From JAAGZL01 sp050290785 (lineage in GTDB: Bacteria; Pseudomonadota; Gammaproteobacteria; Chromatiales; Chromatiaceae), in NCBI GenBank assembly GCA_050290785.1, contig JBNKIR010000044.1, positions 1 to 63,709 of the forward strand: a stretch of DNA of 63,709 bases. The letters are read 5' to 3'. This document shows positions 1-8,298 of the stretch, in pieces (the first letter of the stretch is position 1; each line of letters begins with the position of its first letter). Position numbers and translations under genes: made by a program. The notes below the pieces were generated by a model. The model saw nothing but the letters and a program-made list of their open reading frames with translations. It ran no database searches and was not told where the DNA came from.

Positions 1-243
1 CTTCTGCACCGCGGCATTCATAGCAGCTGCGACCAGGTCTTCCAGCATCTCTTTGTCATCGCCCATCAGGCTGTCATCGATAGTTACACGCTTTACCTCG
101 TGCTGACCGTTCATCACCACCTTGACCATGCCTCCGCCGGATTCGGCCTCGACCTCTTCCTGGGCCAGCTTCTCCTGGGCCTTTTCCATATCGGCCTGCA
201 TCTTCTGGACCTGTTTCATCATGTTGCCTAAACCACCGCGCAT
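1..243 (-). CDS. ybaB: YbaB/EbfC family nucleoid-associated protein, C-terminus cut by window edge
   Basis: The 81 visible codons begin MRGGLGNMMKQVQKMQ, the classic start of the small YbaB/EbfC DNA-binding protein, followed by the helical region and a conserved VEAESGGGMVKV stretch. Family members are about 105-110 residues, so roughly 25-30 residues lie left of the window. The family forms dimers that bind DNA and is almost always encoded just downstream of dnaX, as here (26 bp gap, same strand), often before recR. The start ATG is at 243. Identification is secure; the end cannot be seen. Confidence 0.93.
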   Translation of the reverse strand, partial: MRGGLGNMMKQVQKMQADMEKAQEKLAQEEVEAESGGGMVKVVMNGQHEVKRVTIDDSLMGDDKEMLEDLVAAAMNAAVQK

Positions 244-269
244 AACAATACCTCTCTGTCTAAATCTAT

Positions 270-1898
270 CTAATCTATTGGCTTGACCGACTCTTTGATC
301 AGCCTGGCCCCAAACTGTTCTTCAGCAGCCCTTACTATAGGATCGTCTGTCATGGCCTGCTCCGCCTCTCTCTGGCGCTCTGCCCTGGCCCTGGCCTGCT
401 TCTGTGCCGGCGTCTCAGTCTCCGGTTGTTCTACCTTGATCTTGAGCTTGATCTGTTTTCCTAGAAACTCCTCCAGGGCCCTGTGCAGATTCTTCTCCGA
501 GCTCTCCACCAGCATATGCTCATGGGCCGGATCCAGGGTAAGGACCACAGATGATCCGTCTACACTCTGATACTGGCAGTTTTCCGCCAGTTGGCGCGAT
601 ATGCCGCCGAGCTTAAGATTTATAACCACATCATACCAATTTCGTAGGTCGTCGGTGGAGCCGGTCTGAACGGACTCTGTACCATGCTCAGGGACAGTAA
701 CCTGCGTCTGCGTTGTTCTATCCTCATGATTAACATCTGGTGTGGGCGGTATGGACTTGGCCGCGACGTCCAGCGGCCTTTTCCCGCTACTTCCGCCCCT
801 TGCGCCACCGGCCTGCTCAGGACGGAACGCCAGCATACGCAGCAAAACCATCTCAAAGCCACTCCTGGGATCAGGCGCCAGAGGAAGATCGCGCTGCCCC
901 ATCAGGCCTATCTGATAAAACAGCTGCACATCTTCAGGGGAGATCTTCCCGGCCAGGGTCTGTACCTGTTCATAATCGCTCTCACTGGCGCCGATGGCAT
1001 CAGGCACGGCCTGATACATGGCCACTCTATGCAATAGCGATAGCAGATCCTGTATGACACTGGAGAAGTCCGGCACCAGCTCCGCCAGCTCCACCACCAC
1101 ATTCACCACCTGTTGCGCATCCAGGTCGGCCAGGGCGTCCAATAGACGGAAGACCTGTTCTTGGGCGATGGTACCCAGCATAGAGCGTACATCTGCCTCC
1201 CTGACCACCCCTCCGCCAAAGGCAATGGCCTGATCCATAAGGCTGAGGCCGTCCCGCATACTGCCATCGGCCGCCCGCGCCAGTTGTAACAGGGCGGATA
1301 CATCGTGCTCGATCGACTCATCATTGAGTATCTGCTCCAGCCTGTCCTGAATCTGATTCAGAGGCAGCCGTTTCAGATTGAATTGCAGACAGCGTGACAG
1401 CACCGTAACAGGAACCTTCTGCGGATCGGTAGTGGCAAGCAGGAACTTTACATGTGGTGGCGGCTCTTCCAGGGTCTTCAGCAGTGCGTTGAAGCTGCTG
1501 TCGGAGAACATGTGTACCTCATCTATGATGTACACCTTGTAGCGACCACGGACCGGGGCGTATGGCACATTGTCCAGAAGTTCCCTGGTCTGATCCACCT
1601 TGGTACGCGATGCCGCATCCACCTCCAGCAGATCAACAAAGCGGCCCTCATCTATTTCGGTACAGGAGCTGCACTGCCCGCACGGGACCGAGCTTACGCC
1701 TCTTTCACAATTGAGGGACTTGGCGAAAATACGAGCCAGGGTGGTCTTGCCAACGCCGCGCGTACCGGTAAACAGGTAAGCATGGTGCAGACGTTCATTA
1801 TCCAGCGCATTTATTAGGGCCCGCACCACATGCTCCTGACCGACCAGTTCTGCAAATAGACGGGGACGCCACTTACGGGCCAGGACTTGATAACTCAT
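270..1898 (-). CDS. dnaX: DNA polymerase III subunits gamma/tau
   Basis: This is the clamp-loader ATPase that loads the sliding clamp and, as tau, ties polymerase cores to the replisome. It has a Walker A loop GTRGVGKT near residues 45-52, a four-cysteine zinc module around residues 64-80, Walker B IIDEVHM, and the ATTDPQKVP and SRC sensor and arginine-finger region. The C-terminal third (about 370-542) is charged and alanine-rich, as expected for tau domains. At 542 residues it is shorter than the E. coli protein (643) but within family range. I did not find an obvious A-rich slippery heptamer of the E. coli type, so separate gamma production is unproven. It is co-transcribed with ybaB. Confidence 0.96.
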   Translation of the reverse strand: MSYQVLARKWRPRLFAELVGQEHVVRALINALDNERLHHAYLFTGTRGVGKTTLARIFAKSLNCERGVSSVPCGQCSSCTEIDEGRFVDLLEVDAASRTKVDQTRELLDNVPYAPVRGRYKVYIIDEVHMFSDSSFNALLKTLEEPPPHVKFLLATTDPQKVPVTVLSRCLQFNLKRLPLNQIQDRLEQILNDESIEHDVSALLQLARAADGSMRDGLSLMDQAIAFGGGVVREADVRSMLGTIAQEQVFRLLDALADLDAQQVVNVVVELAELVPDFSSVIQDLLSLLHRVAMYQAVPDAIGASESDYEQVQTLAGKISPEDVQLFYQIGLMGQRDLPLAPDPRSGFEMVLLRMLAFRPEQAGGARGGSSGKRPLDVAAKSIPPTPDVNHEDRTTQTQVTVPEHGTESVQTGSTDDLRNWYDVVINLKLGGISRQLAENCQYQSVDGSSVVLTLDPAHEHMLVESSEKNLHRALEEFLGKQIKLKIKVEQPETETPAQKQARARAERQREAEQAMTDDPIVRAAEEQFGARLIKESVKPID

Positions 1899-1987
1899 GG
1901 GGGGTTGTTTGTTCCAAATCGCTAAAAAAGATTATTCTAACCTTACTGGGACCAGTAGCCTAGTGTCGTCGTGTAACTAGACGTTTT

Positions 1988-2800
1988 TCACATCTCCTGA
2001 CGCTTCCAGGTGGGATGCACTCGAGATGAAGAGCGGATGATCTGGTAGACAAAATGGTTCTCATCCCGTGGTCCGAACGACTTCTGTCCAAATACCATAT
2101 TACCCAGTACAGGATCCGGCACATCATCAAACTCTTCATGGATATGGAAATGCCTGATCGGTGAAAGATACTGTTTCACCCATCTTTTACCGCAAAATTC
2201 ATAATGTAATAAAGGATCCTGGTAGTTTACTGCCCTCAGTTTGTATGATCCCTTTATCTCTTCAGAGGGTGACCCATCTACAACCGGAGGCCCCGCAACC
2301 ACGTAAGACCTGCTCATGGGATCAAACCAGCGTTCGTTTTCCCGCAATATACGGCGTATGGTAAAACCAAAATTGATCTCATTCATGTTATTGGGATTGT
2401 CATGTCCTCCCTGGGCGTAGACCCCATCTCCCCAGCTCTCCCCCCATGATTTCACCATCTCGGCCGGACGACCTTTACACCTCTTACTCAAGCTGTAGCT
2501 GTGACTTGAGCGCCATGCCTCGCCACGAACCAGGGCCAGGACACTGCCACGCAGCGAACCGCCATGGCTTTGCGCTAGTGCTGCCTCACGCGGATATGCC
2601 CTGCCTTTTGGTATCTCGACAAGCGTTACCCAGGCCCACTCCACCGCGGAGTTATCGTGTGGATCCAGGAATGCCTTGATGGTGACGTGATAATAGGTGG
2701 CGGAATATGTGGCAGAGGCTGGCAGCACGAGCAACAGTGCCAGGGCAAAGTGTGTTAAAAAGCAGAGGTTGCTTTTGGACGAATCCGGTCTAATTTCCAT
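1988..2800 (-). CDS. Hypothetical secreted protein, 270 aa
   Basis: I do not recognise a family. A hydrophobic segment near residues 14-33 (LALLLVLPASATYSA) looks like a signal peptide with a plausible AxA cleavage site, so the mature protein is probably periplasmic or secreted. The rest is soluble, rich in aromatic and charged residues, with no repeats and only two cysteines in the mature part. It stands alone between dnaX and the SRP RNA gene on the same strand. The ORF is long and has a good export signal, so it is probably real, but nothing indicates its role. Confidence 0.6.
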   Translation of the reverse strand: MEIRPDSSKSNLCFLTHFALALLLVLPASATYSATYYHVTIKAFLDPHDNSAVEWAWVTLVEIPKGRAYPREAALAQSHGGSLRGSVLALVRGEAWRSSHSYSLSKRCKGRPAEMVKSWGESWGDGVYAQGGHDNPNNMNEINFGFTIRRILRENERWFDPMSRSYVVAGPPVVDGSPSEEIKGSYKLRAVNYQDPLLHYEFCGKRWVKQYLSPIRHFHIHEEFDDVPDPVLGNMVFGQKSFGPRDENHFVYQIIRSSSRVHPTWKRQEM

Positions 2801-2898
2801 TCCCTAGCATACCATGTTGTTTAAATTCGCTCATGCGAAGAGAGGCAAGAGGAGGATCTCAACACAGTTGAGTGACGCATGAGTAGAATTTAAAACAG

Positions 2899-3012
2899 GT
2901 GGCGGCCCGTACCAGCCACACCCCGGCACCCGACTCCACCGCTGCGGCTGCTCCCTTCCGGGCCTGACCGGGTTCACAGCTTCACGTTGCGAGGGGACCG
3001 ATACAGGCCACC
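2899..3012 (-). ncRNA. ffs: Signal recognition particle RNA (4.5S, bacterial small type)
   Basis: Read on the minus strand, this 114-nt stretch has the SRP RNA apical core: GGTCAGGCCCGGAAGGGAGC, containing the conserved GGAAG tetraloop and the asymmetric internal loop. The flanking arms (GGTGGCCTGTA at the 5' end, CGGGCCGCCACC at the 3' end) pair to close a single long hairpin. The RNA binds Ffh and targets membrane proteins to the translocon. Position near dnaX/ybaB is common in gammaproteobacteria. The ends are set from the outer pairing and are accurate to a few bases. Confidence 0.95.
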
Positions 3013-3021
3013 ATAACGAAA

Positions 3022-3046
3022 TAGACCAGGGGTTGCCCCTGGTCTA
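3022..3046. terminator. Stem-loop, possible intrinsic terminator
   Basis: An 11-bp perfect stem (TAGACCAGGGG) closes on a 3-nt loop. On the plus strand it is followed by CGTTTTTA, a good U-tract. On the minus strand, where the tRNA-Pro transcript would arrive, it is followed only by TTTCG. All nearby genes run on the minus strand, so its orientation is odd; it may act on the tRNA transcript despite the short U-run. Confidence 0.55.
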
Positions 3047-3065
3047 CGTTTTTACTGGATTTTTA

Positions 3066-3082
3066 GTCGGAGCGAGAGGATT
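3066..3082. repeat. 17-bp copy of the tRNA-Pro 3' end (att-like direct repeat)
   Basis: GTCGGAGCGAGAGGATT here is identical to 3209-3225, which forms the last bases of the tRNA-Pro gene (acceptor strand and part of the T arm). The two copies lie 143 bp apart in direct orientation, the pattern left when an element integrates into a tRNA 3' end. No integrase or cargo remains between them. Confidence 0.6.
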
Positions 3083-3206
3083 ACTCACGCTACGCGTTCG
3101 TTCTGCGGACCTTCGGTCCTTGTCGAACCAACTTTTGAATCGAAGGTTCGAATCATATACTTCATAATATTAAGAGCCCAAGACCCGTGGAAACCCTTAT
3201 GTTTAT

Positions 3207-3283
3207 TGGTCGGAGCGAGAGGATTCGAACCTCCGACCCCCACAACCCCATTGTGGTGCGCTACCAAGCTGCGCTACGCTCCG
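3207..3283 (-). tRNA. tRNA-Pro (anticodon GGG)
   Basis: On the minus strand the gene begins CGGAGCGTAGCGCAGC and ends with an encoded CCA; it is 77 nt long. The anticodon stem CCACA/TGTGG encloses the loop ATGGGGT, giving anticodon GGG. D and T arms (TTCGAATCC) are intact. It closely resembles E. coli proL. The 3' end is duplicated at 3066-3082. Confidence 0.96.
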
Positions 3284-3337
3284 TGAGAGCGCGCATACTA
3301 GGCATAGATGCCATATATGTCAACGCCTATGTTAGCC

Positions 3338-3697
3338 CTACCGTTTTAGAATATGCAGAATCTCTTCCAACTCTGTTCTTAACTGCTTGATGATCTCCTG
3401 GCTCTGATGGTAATCCTCCTTGGCATCATTACCTGTCAGTTGCTGCCTGGCTCCGCCGATGGTGAACCCCTGTTCATACAGTAGATTCCTGATCTGACGG
3501 ATCATGAGAACATCGTGTCTCTGGTAGTAGCGTCGGTTACCACGTCTCTTCACCGGTTTAAGCTGAGGAAACTCCTGCTCCCAGTACCTGAGTACATGTG
3601 GCTTAACACCGCACAACTCGCTCACCTCACCTATGGTGAAGTAGCGCTTCCCGGGTATTACCGGTAGATCAGCGGTACTGCTACTCGCTTCCAGCAT
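3338..3697 (-). CDS. MerR family transcriptional regulator
   Basis: A 119-residue protein with an N-terminal MerR winged helix (residues about 20-88): FTIGEVSELCGVKPHVLRYW, followed by RRGNRRYYQRHD, the wing and arginine-rich contacts typical of the family. The C-terminal part is a helix suited to dimerisation, with no obvious effector or metal-binding cysteine cluster. It overlaps the 3' end of ihfA by 17 bp, an arrangement found in many gammaproteobacteria. The target genes are unknown. Confidence 0.88.
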   Translation of the reverse strand: MLEASSSTADLPVIPGKRYFTIGEVSELCGVKPHVLRYWEQEFPQLKPVKRRGNRRYYQRHDVLMIRQIRNLLYEQGFTIGGARQQLTGNDAKEDYHQSQEIIKQLRTELEEILHILKR

Positions 3698-3977
3698 ATG
3701 CCTCTACCCTCGCCTTTAGTTTCTGTCCTGGTCGGAACGTAACCACCCTACGTGCCGTTATTGGGATCTCGGCGCCTGTCTTGGGGTTGCGTCCCGGACG
3801 TTCTCCCTTCTCCCGCAGATCAAAATTGCCAAATCCTGACAGTTTGACCTGAGAACCCTGTTCCAATGCCTCGCGTGTCCTCTCAAAGAACAATTCAACC
3901 ATCTCCTTGGCTTCACGCTTGTTCAGACCGAGCTCGTCAAAGAGCTTCTCGGCCATATCAGCCTTGGTAAGTGCCAT
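3681..3977 (-). CDS. ihfA: Integration host factor subunit alpha
   Basis: This 98-residue protein matches the HU/IHF fold: MALTKADMAEKLFDELGLNK at the start, GFGNFDLREKGERPGRNPKT for the DNA-bending arm, and ARRVVTFRPGQKLK at the C-terminal strand. With IhfB it binds and sharply bends specific sites, shaping nucleoid structure and serving sigma-54 promoters such as the one upstream of 44860. It lies 5 bp downstream of pheT, the usual pheST-ihfA operon. Confidence 0.97.
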   Translation of the reverse strand: MALTKADMAEKLFDELGLNKREAKEMVELFFERTREALEQGSQVKLSGFGNFDLREKGERPGRNPKTGAEIPITARRVVTFRPGQKLKARVEAYAGSE

Positions 3978-3982
3978 ATTTC

Positions 3983-6361
3983 TTATTCTCTCAGTTGTGC
4001 GTTGAGGTCGTCTCTGAGGGCATCAAGGATACGAGCCATGACACCCTCTGCATCTACATCTGTAAGATTGTGCGAAGTTTCCTGTAAAATCAAGCCCAAA
4101 GCGAGACTTTTTCGCCCAAAATCTATATTTTTTCCAGTATAGACGTCAAAAAGCCTTATGTCTTGCAGAATTTCCGGGGCAACCCGCCTGATACAGTCGG
4201 AAATCTGCCTGAATGTCACCCCCTCATCCACCAGGATGGAGAGGTCCCTGCGGATGGATGGATACTTGGAAATCGGGGTGAATGCCGGTAGTTGTTCACC
4301 ACATACCAGATCTAGCCTTATCTCGAACAGAAAGGTATCTCCCGACAGATCCAGTTTGTCTCCCAGGGCCGGATGCAGCATACCGATCCAGCCCACGGTC
4401 TCACCGTTGCGCTCTATCCTTGCCGTCTGCCCAGGATGGAGCGATGGGTGTTCCCCTGGGATAAATTCGTATACCTCCGGTGATCCGGTGAGACCCAGAA
4501 CGGCCTCCAGATCCGCCTTCAGGTCGAAGAAATCGACATTTCTGGCCTCTTCGCCCCACTGTTCTGAGACAATTTCACCAGATATAAGCCCGGACAGCAT
4601 GGAATCCTGCCTGATCTCGGGGTCGTCCATGATGAATCTGAGGCCGGATTCGAAGATCCGCACCCTGCTCTGCTGCCTGGCCTGATTATATATGGCCGTC
4701 TGCAGTAGTCCCGGCCACAGGCTGGTACGCATGATAGACATATCCGCAGAGATGGGGTTGGCCAGTTCCACTGTTTCATGTTGCGGATCCATCAGATCGT
4801 GCATGTCGCGACTGATGAAGCTATAGGTGATCACCTCCTGAAAACCGCGGTCCACCAGCAGTTCCTTGGCCCGCTGCAGACTGAAGGACATCTCCGGTTC
4901 ACCACGCATGATGGTGGCGGCATGACTGCGATGCATGGGGATCTCGGTATAGCCATAGATACGCCCGATCTCCTCGATCAGGTCCTCTTCAATGCTGATA
5001 TCGAAACGGCAGCTGGGTGCCACCACCTTCCATCCGTCATCCGTCTGTTCCACCTGCATCTCCAGGCGTTTCAGGATATCCACCACCATGCCGTCATCGA
5101 TCGCCACTCCGAGGATCTTGGTCAGGCGGGCGCGTCTTAACACAACCTGTGGACGAGGCTCTATATGCTCCTCTGAGGAGACAACCTCCACCGGCCCAGG
5201 CTCACCCCCCACTATGCCCAATAGGAGCTCTGTAGCACGCTCAATCGCCTTCACCTGCAGTTCCGGGTCTACGCCACGCTCAAAGCGGTGTGACGAGTCC
5301 GTATGCAGGCCATAGCTGCGGGCCTTGCCGATGATGGCGGTGGGGGCAAAAAATGCACTCTCCAGCAGGATATCCCTGGTCTCGCCGCTGACACCTGAAT
5401 CCTCTCCTCCCATGATGCCGGCCATGGCCAAAGGCCTGCTCGCATCGGCGATCACCAGCGTATCATCACGCAACTCATGCTCCTGACCATCCAGCAGGGT
5501 CAACCTTTCACCAGGTTTGGCCATGCGCACACAGATATTTCCATCCAGCCTGGCCAGATCAAAACCGTGCATGGGCTGACCCAACTCCATCAACACATAG
5601 TTGGTGACATCCACCACCGGACTGATGTTGCGGATCTCGCTACGACGCAGCCTCTCCTGCATCCACAGTGGTGTTTGTGCTTCCGGATTGATGTTACGGA
5701 TGATACGGCAGGCATAGCGCGGGCAGGCCTCAGGGGCCTCCAGGACCACCGGGAAACGATCATCTATCTGGACAGGGACAGATTCGATGGCAGGAGGGGT
5801 CACACCGCAACGGTTGATCACGCCCACCTCTCTGGCAATGCCGGCTATGCTGAGGCAGTCTCCACGATCCGGGGTTAGATCCACCTCTATGTATTTATCA
5901 TCGAGATTCAGATAGTTACGCAGATCTTGGCCAACAATGGCATCATCCGGAAGCTCCATGATGCCGTCTGAGGATTCGGCCAGCCCCAGCTCGGATGCCG
6001 AACAGATCATGCCGGAAGATTGCACCCCACGCAGCTTGGCCTGCTTGATCTTGAATCCTCCCGGCAGTACCGCACCCACCATGGCCACGGCAACCTTCAT
6101 ACCTGCTGCGACATTCTTTGCCCCACAGACGATCTGCAACTGCTCATCTTTGGCGACATTCACCATACAGACGCTCAGCTTATCGGCGTCCGGGTGCGGT
6201 TCGCGTATCAGGACCTCTCCCACCACCACGCCAGAGAAATCACCGGCCACCGGCCCTACGGCATCGACCTCCAGGCCGGCCATACTCAGCTGATCCGCCA
6301 GCTCCGAGGTGGTTATCTCCGGGTTAGTCCACTCCCGCAGCCATGTTTCACTGAATCTCAT
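3983..6361 (-). CDS. pheT: Phenylalanyl-tRNA synthetase beta subunit
   Basis: This subunit of the alpha2-beta2 enzyme charges tRNA-Phe. It has the N-terminal EMAP-like tRNA-binding domain (about 40-150), the B3/B4 editing domain, B5, a degenerate synthetase core, and a C-terminal ferredoxin-fold anticodon-binding domain (about 700-790). I set the start at ATG 6361 (MRFSETWLREWTN), which matches the family N-terminus (MKFSE-WLREWV) and has a GGGAA ribosome site; an in-frame ATG ten codons upstream is less likely. Length is 792 residues, as expected. It is separated from pheS by an unusual heptamer-repeat element. Confidence 0.97.
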   Translation of the reverse strand: MRFSETWLREWTNPEITTSELADQLSMAGLEVDAVGPVAGDFSGVVVGEVLIREPHPDADKLSVCMVNVAKDEQLQIVCGAKNVAAGMKVAVAMVGAVLPGGFKIKQAKLRGVQSSGMICSASELGLAESSDGIMELPDDAIVGQDLRNYLNLDDKYIEVDLTPDRGDCLSIAGIAREVGVINRCGVTPPAIESVPVQIDDRFPVVLEAPEACPRYACRIIRNINPEAQTPLWMQERLRRSEIRNISPVVDVTNYVLMELGQPMHGFDLARLDGNICVRMAKPGERLTLLDGQEHELRDDTLVIADASRPLAMAGIMGGEDSGVSGETRDILLESAFFAPTAIIGKARSYGLHTDSSHRFERGVDPELQVKAIERATELLLGIVGGEPGPVEVVSSEEHIEPRPQVVLRRARLTKILGVAIDDGMVVDILKRLEMQVEQTDDGWKVVAPSCRFDISIEEDLIEEIGRIYGYTEIPMHRSHAATIMRGEPEMSFSLQRAKELLVDRGFQEVITYSFISRDMHDLMDPQHETVELANPISADMSIMRTSLWPGLLQTAIYNQARQQSRVRIFESGLRFIMDDPEIRQDSMLSGLISGEIVSEQWGEEARNVDFFDLKADLEAVLGLTGSPEVYEFIPGEHPSLHPGQTARIERNGETVGWIGMLHPALGDKLDLSGDTFLFEIRLDLVCGEQLPAFTPISKYPSIRRDLSILVDEGVTFRQISDCIRRVAPEILQDIRLFDVYTGKNIDFGRKSLALGLILQETSHNLTDVDAEGVMARILDALRDDLNAQLRE

Positions 6362-6386
6362 CTTGTCATTCCCAAATTTATTAGTC

Positions 6387-6458
6387 CGCAAATTAACGCG
6401 AATGGACGCAAATGTTGCTGGTATCTTTTCTATTAGCGTTTATTTGCGTTCATTAGCG
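6387..6458. repeat. Inverted element made of 10-bp-phased CGCWAAT heptamers
   Basis: The left arm carries CGCAAAT, CGCGAAT and CGCAAAT at 6387, 6397 and 6407. The right arm carries the reverse complements ATTAGCG, ATTTGCG and ATTAGCG at 6432, 6442 and 6452. Each arm is phased at exactly 10 bp, and the arms face each other across 18 bp. It fills most of the pheS-pheT gap. It could be a dispersed palindromic repeat or a binding array. Confidence 0.65.
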
Positions 6459-6467
6459 GATAAATCG

Positions 6468-7499
6468 CTACGCAAACTGCCGCAAGAACCTCAAATCATT
6501 CTCAAAAAACAACCGTAAGTCATTGATTCCGTAGCGCATCATGGTGAGACGTTCGACTCCAACGCCAAAGGCGTAGCCGGTATATTTCTCACTGTCGATG
6601 CCCACGTGCCGGAACACCTCAGGGTGGATCATGCCGCAGCCCAGCAGTTCCAGCCAGCCAGTCTGTTTGCATACCCGGCACCCCTTGCCGTTACACATGA
6701 CGCACTCTATATCCGCCTCCGCCGATGGTTCGGTGAAGGGGAAATATGAGGGGCGGAAGCGCAGCTTCAGATCCCGCTCGAAAAAGCTGGTAAGGAAGTC
6801 GTACAGCACACCCTTCAGATCGGCAAAGGAGACGTCCTCGTCCACCATAAACCCCTCCACCTGATGAAACATTGGGGTGTGGGTAAGATCTGAATCGCAA
6901 CGGTATACCCGACCTGGGGCGATAATCTTCAGCGGTGGCTCGGAATTTTTCATCTCTCTGATCTGCACCGGCGATGTGTGGGTGCGCAGCAACAGATGCT
7001 CATCAAAATAGAAGGTGTCATGCATGGCGCGCGCCGGGTGATGGGCCGGGATATTGAGCGCCTCGAAGTTGTGGAAATCGTCTTCTATCTCCGGACCCTC
7101 AGCCACCTTGAACCCGGCATTGGCGAACAGTTTGTTTATCCGCTCCAGGGTCCTGGTGACCGGATGCAGACCACCTGAATCCTGACCTCTGCCCGGCAGG
7201 GTTACATCCACACTCTCAGAGACCAGACGTTGTTGCAGCGCCTCCTGCTCCAACTCCTGCTTGCGGCTGGAGATCGCCTTTTCCAACTCCTGCTTGGCCA
7301 GGTTTATGGCCTGCCCGGCAGCCGGACGCTCTTCTTGCGGCAGTGCGCCAAGCCGTTTCAGCTGCGCCGTCAACAAGCCGCTTTTACCCAGGTATTTGAC
7401 CCTGACATCATCCAACTGCGCCAGCTTATCCGACTGAGCGATCTGTTTGCCCGCCTCGGCGACGAGCCCTTCGATATCTAACGGTGAATCAACACCCAT
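6468..7499 (-). CDS. pheS: Phenylalanyl-tRNA synthetase alpha subunit
   Basis: This is the catalytic subunit of PheRS, which activates phenylalanine and joins it to tRNA-Phe. An N-terminal coiled coil (about 1-90) is followed by the class II core: motif 2 around LLRTHTSPVQIREM and RVYRCDSDLTHTPMFHQVEG, and motif 3 GFGVGVERLTMMRYGI-type sequence (here AFGVGVERLTMMRYG). A CVMCNGKGCRVCKQTGW cysteine patch near residues 265-285 is usual for the bacterial protein. ATG 7499 (MGVDSPLDIEGLV) has AAGGA at good spacing and gives 343 residues; the longer reading adds ten unlikely residues. Confidence 0.96.
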   Translation of the reverse strand: MGVDSPLDIEGLVAEAGKQIAQSDKLAQLDDVRVKYLGKSGLLTAQLKRLGALPQEERPAAGQAINLAKQELEKAISSRKQELEQEALQQRLVSESVDVTLPGRGQDSGGLHPVTRTLERINKLFANAGFKVAEGPEIEDDFHNFEALNIPAHHPARAMHDTFYFDEHLLLRTHTSPVQIREMKNSEPPLKIIAPGRVYRCDSDLTHTPMFHQVEGFMVDEDVSFADLKGVLYDFLTSFFERDLKLRFRPSYFPFTEPSAEADIECVMCNGKGCRVCKQTGWLELLGCGMIHPEVFRHVGIDSEKYTGYAFGVGVERLTMMRYGINDLRLFFENDLRFLRQFA

Positions 7500-7530
7500 T
7501 GTTGTTTTTCCTTTTCGGAAATTAATCAAG

Positions 7531-7554
7531 AGGGTCTAAGATTATTCAGACCCT
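7531..7554 (-). promoter_or_regulatory. Leader hairpin just before the pheS ribosome site
   Basis: AGGGTCT pairs with AGACCCT across a 10-nt loop, immediately downstream (minus strand) of the terminator at 7561-7595 and about 30 nt before the pheS start. It could be an anti-terminator component or an mRNA-stabilising stem. Confidence 0.4.
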
Positions 7555-7560
7555 AAAAGC

Positions 7561-7595
7561 AAAAAAGGGGGAAAGGCTCAGGCCCTTCCCCCTTT
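7561..7595 (-). terminator. Intrinsic terminator/attenuator between rplT and pheS
   Basis: On the minus strand AAAGGGGGAAGGG and CCTTTCCCCCTTTTTT form a strong GC-rich stem ending in six U. It lies between rplT and pheST, where E. coli has the pheM attenuator. The short leader frames upstream (8 and 16 codons) contain no Phe codon, so classical translational attenuation is not supported. Confidence 0.75.
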
Positions 7596-7660
7596 GTGTG
7601 TCATTTTATATACCGATCAGGGCCGGTCACATGACAAGCGATGCGGGACATCAGCCCCTA

Positions 7661-8020
7661 TCAGCTGGAGAGGTTGGCCTTGGCCTGTTCTGCCAGCGCG
7701 GCAAATGCCGGCTTGTCGAAGATGGCCAGATCAGCCAGTATCTTGCGGTCGATCTCCACCCCTGCGTTCTTCAGCCCGTTTATCATACGGCTATAGGAGA
7801 GACCGTTATCACGGGCACCCGCATTGATACGCGCGATCCAGAGGGAACGAAACTGACGTTTCTTCTGGCGACGGTCACGATAGGCGTACTGGCCGGCCTT
7901 GATGACCGCCTGCTTGGCAACTCGATAGACCTTACTACGGGCGCCATAATAGCCCTTGGCCTCTTTCAGCACCTTTTTATGCTTGGCGTGTGCTGCTACA
8001 CCACGTTTAACTCTTGGCAT
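7661..8020 (-). CDS. rplT: 50S ribosomal protein L20
   Basis: The protein binds 23S rRNA early in large-subunit assembly. Its 119 residues include the very basic N-terminus (MPRVKRGVAAHAKHKKVLK), RDRRQKKRQFRSLWIARINA and the globular C-terminal domain ending near ALAEQAKANLSS, all standard. It follows rpmI by 19 bp in the infC-rpmI-rplT operon. In E. coli L20 represses this operon at the rpmI leader; a hairpin at the same place here (8261-8277) fits. Confidence 0.98.
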   Translation of the reverse strand: MPRVKRGVAAHAKHKKVLKEAKGYYGARSKVYRVAKQAVIKAGQYAYRDRRQKKRQFRSLWIARINAGARDNGLSYSRMINGLKNAGVEIDRKILADLAIFDKPAFAALAEQAKANLSS

Positions 8021-8039
8021 GATTCAATCTCCAGTCCTG

Positions 8040-8237
8040 TCAGGCGTAGGGCAACATGCGACGGGCGGCTGCCACGTCGGACTTGTGTATCTGAGTCGGG
8101 CAGCGCAGCTGACGCTTACGCTTGGTGCTCTTCTTGGTCAGGATATGGCTACGATGGGACTGGCCACGCTTAAACGACCCGGAAGCGTTTTTCTTGAAAC
8201 GCTTAGCCGCGCCGCGATTAGTCTTAATCTTCGGCAT
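8040..8237 (-). CDS. rpmI: 50S ribosomal protein L35
   Basis: A 65-residue basic protein beginning MPKIKTNRGAAKRFKKNASG, the family signature, with SHILTKKSTKRKRQLR in the middle. It belongs to the conserved infC-rpmI-rplT translation operon and has a GGAG ribosome site. Length is exactly typical. Confidence 0.98.
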   Translation of the reverse strand: MPKIKTNRGAAKRFKKNASGSFKRGQSHRSHILTKKSTKRKRQLRCPTQIHKSDVAAARRMLPYA

Positions 8238-8260
8238 TATTTGTAACTCCGCAATTTTCA

Positions 8261-8277
8261 GGAGACAAACTGTCTCC
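8261..8277 (-). promoter_or_regulatory. Hairpin in the infC-rpmI intergenic leader, candidate L20 control site
   Basis: GGAGACA pairs with TGTCTCC across a 3-nt loop about 24 nt upstream of the rpmI start on the minus strand. In E. coli L20 binds structured RNA in this interval to repress rpmI-rplT. The hairpin alone does not prove an L20 site. Confidence 0.4.
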
Positions 8278-8298
8278 TTTCTTTAAAGTTAATTACAT

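Noticed and set aside
270..1898. Programmed frameshift in dnaX that would make gamma
   Set aside because: I did not see an A-rich slippery heptamer with a following stem in the expected region.
3085..3267. A 60-codon minus-strand frame
   Set aside because: It reads through the tRNA-Pro gene and its att-like copy.
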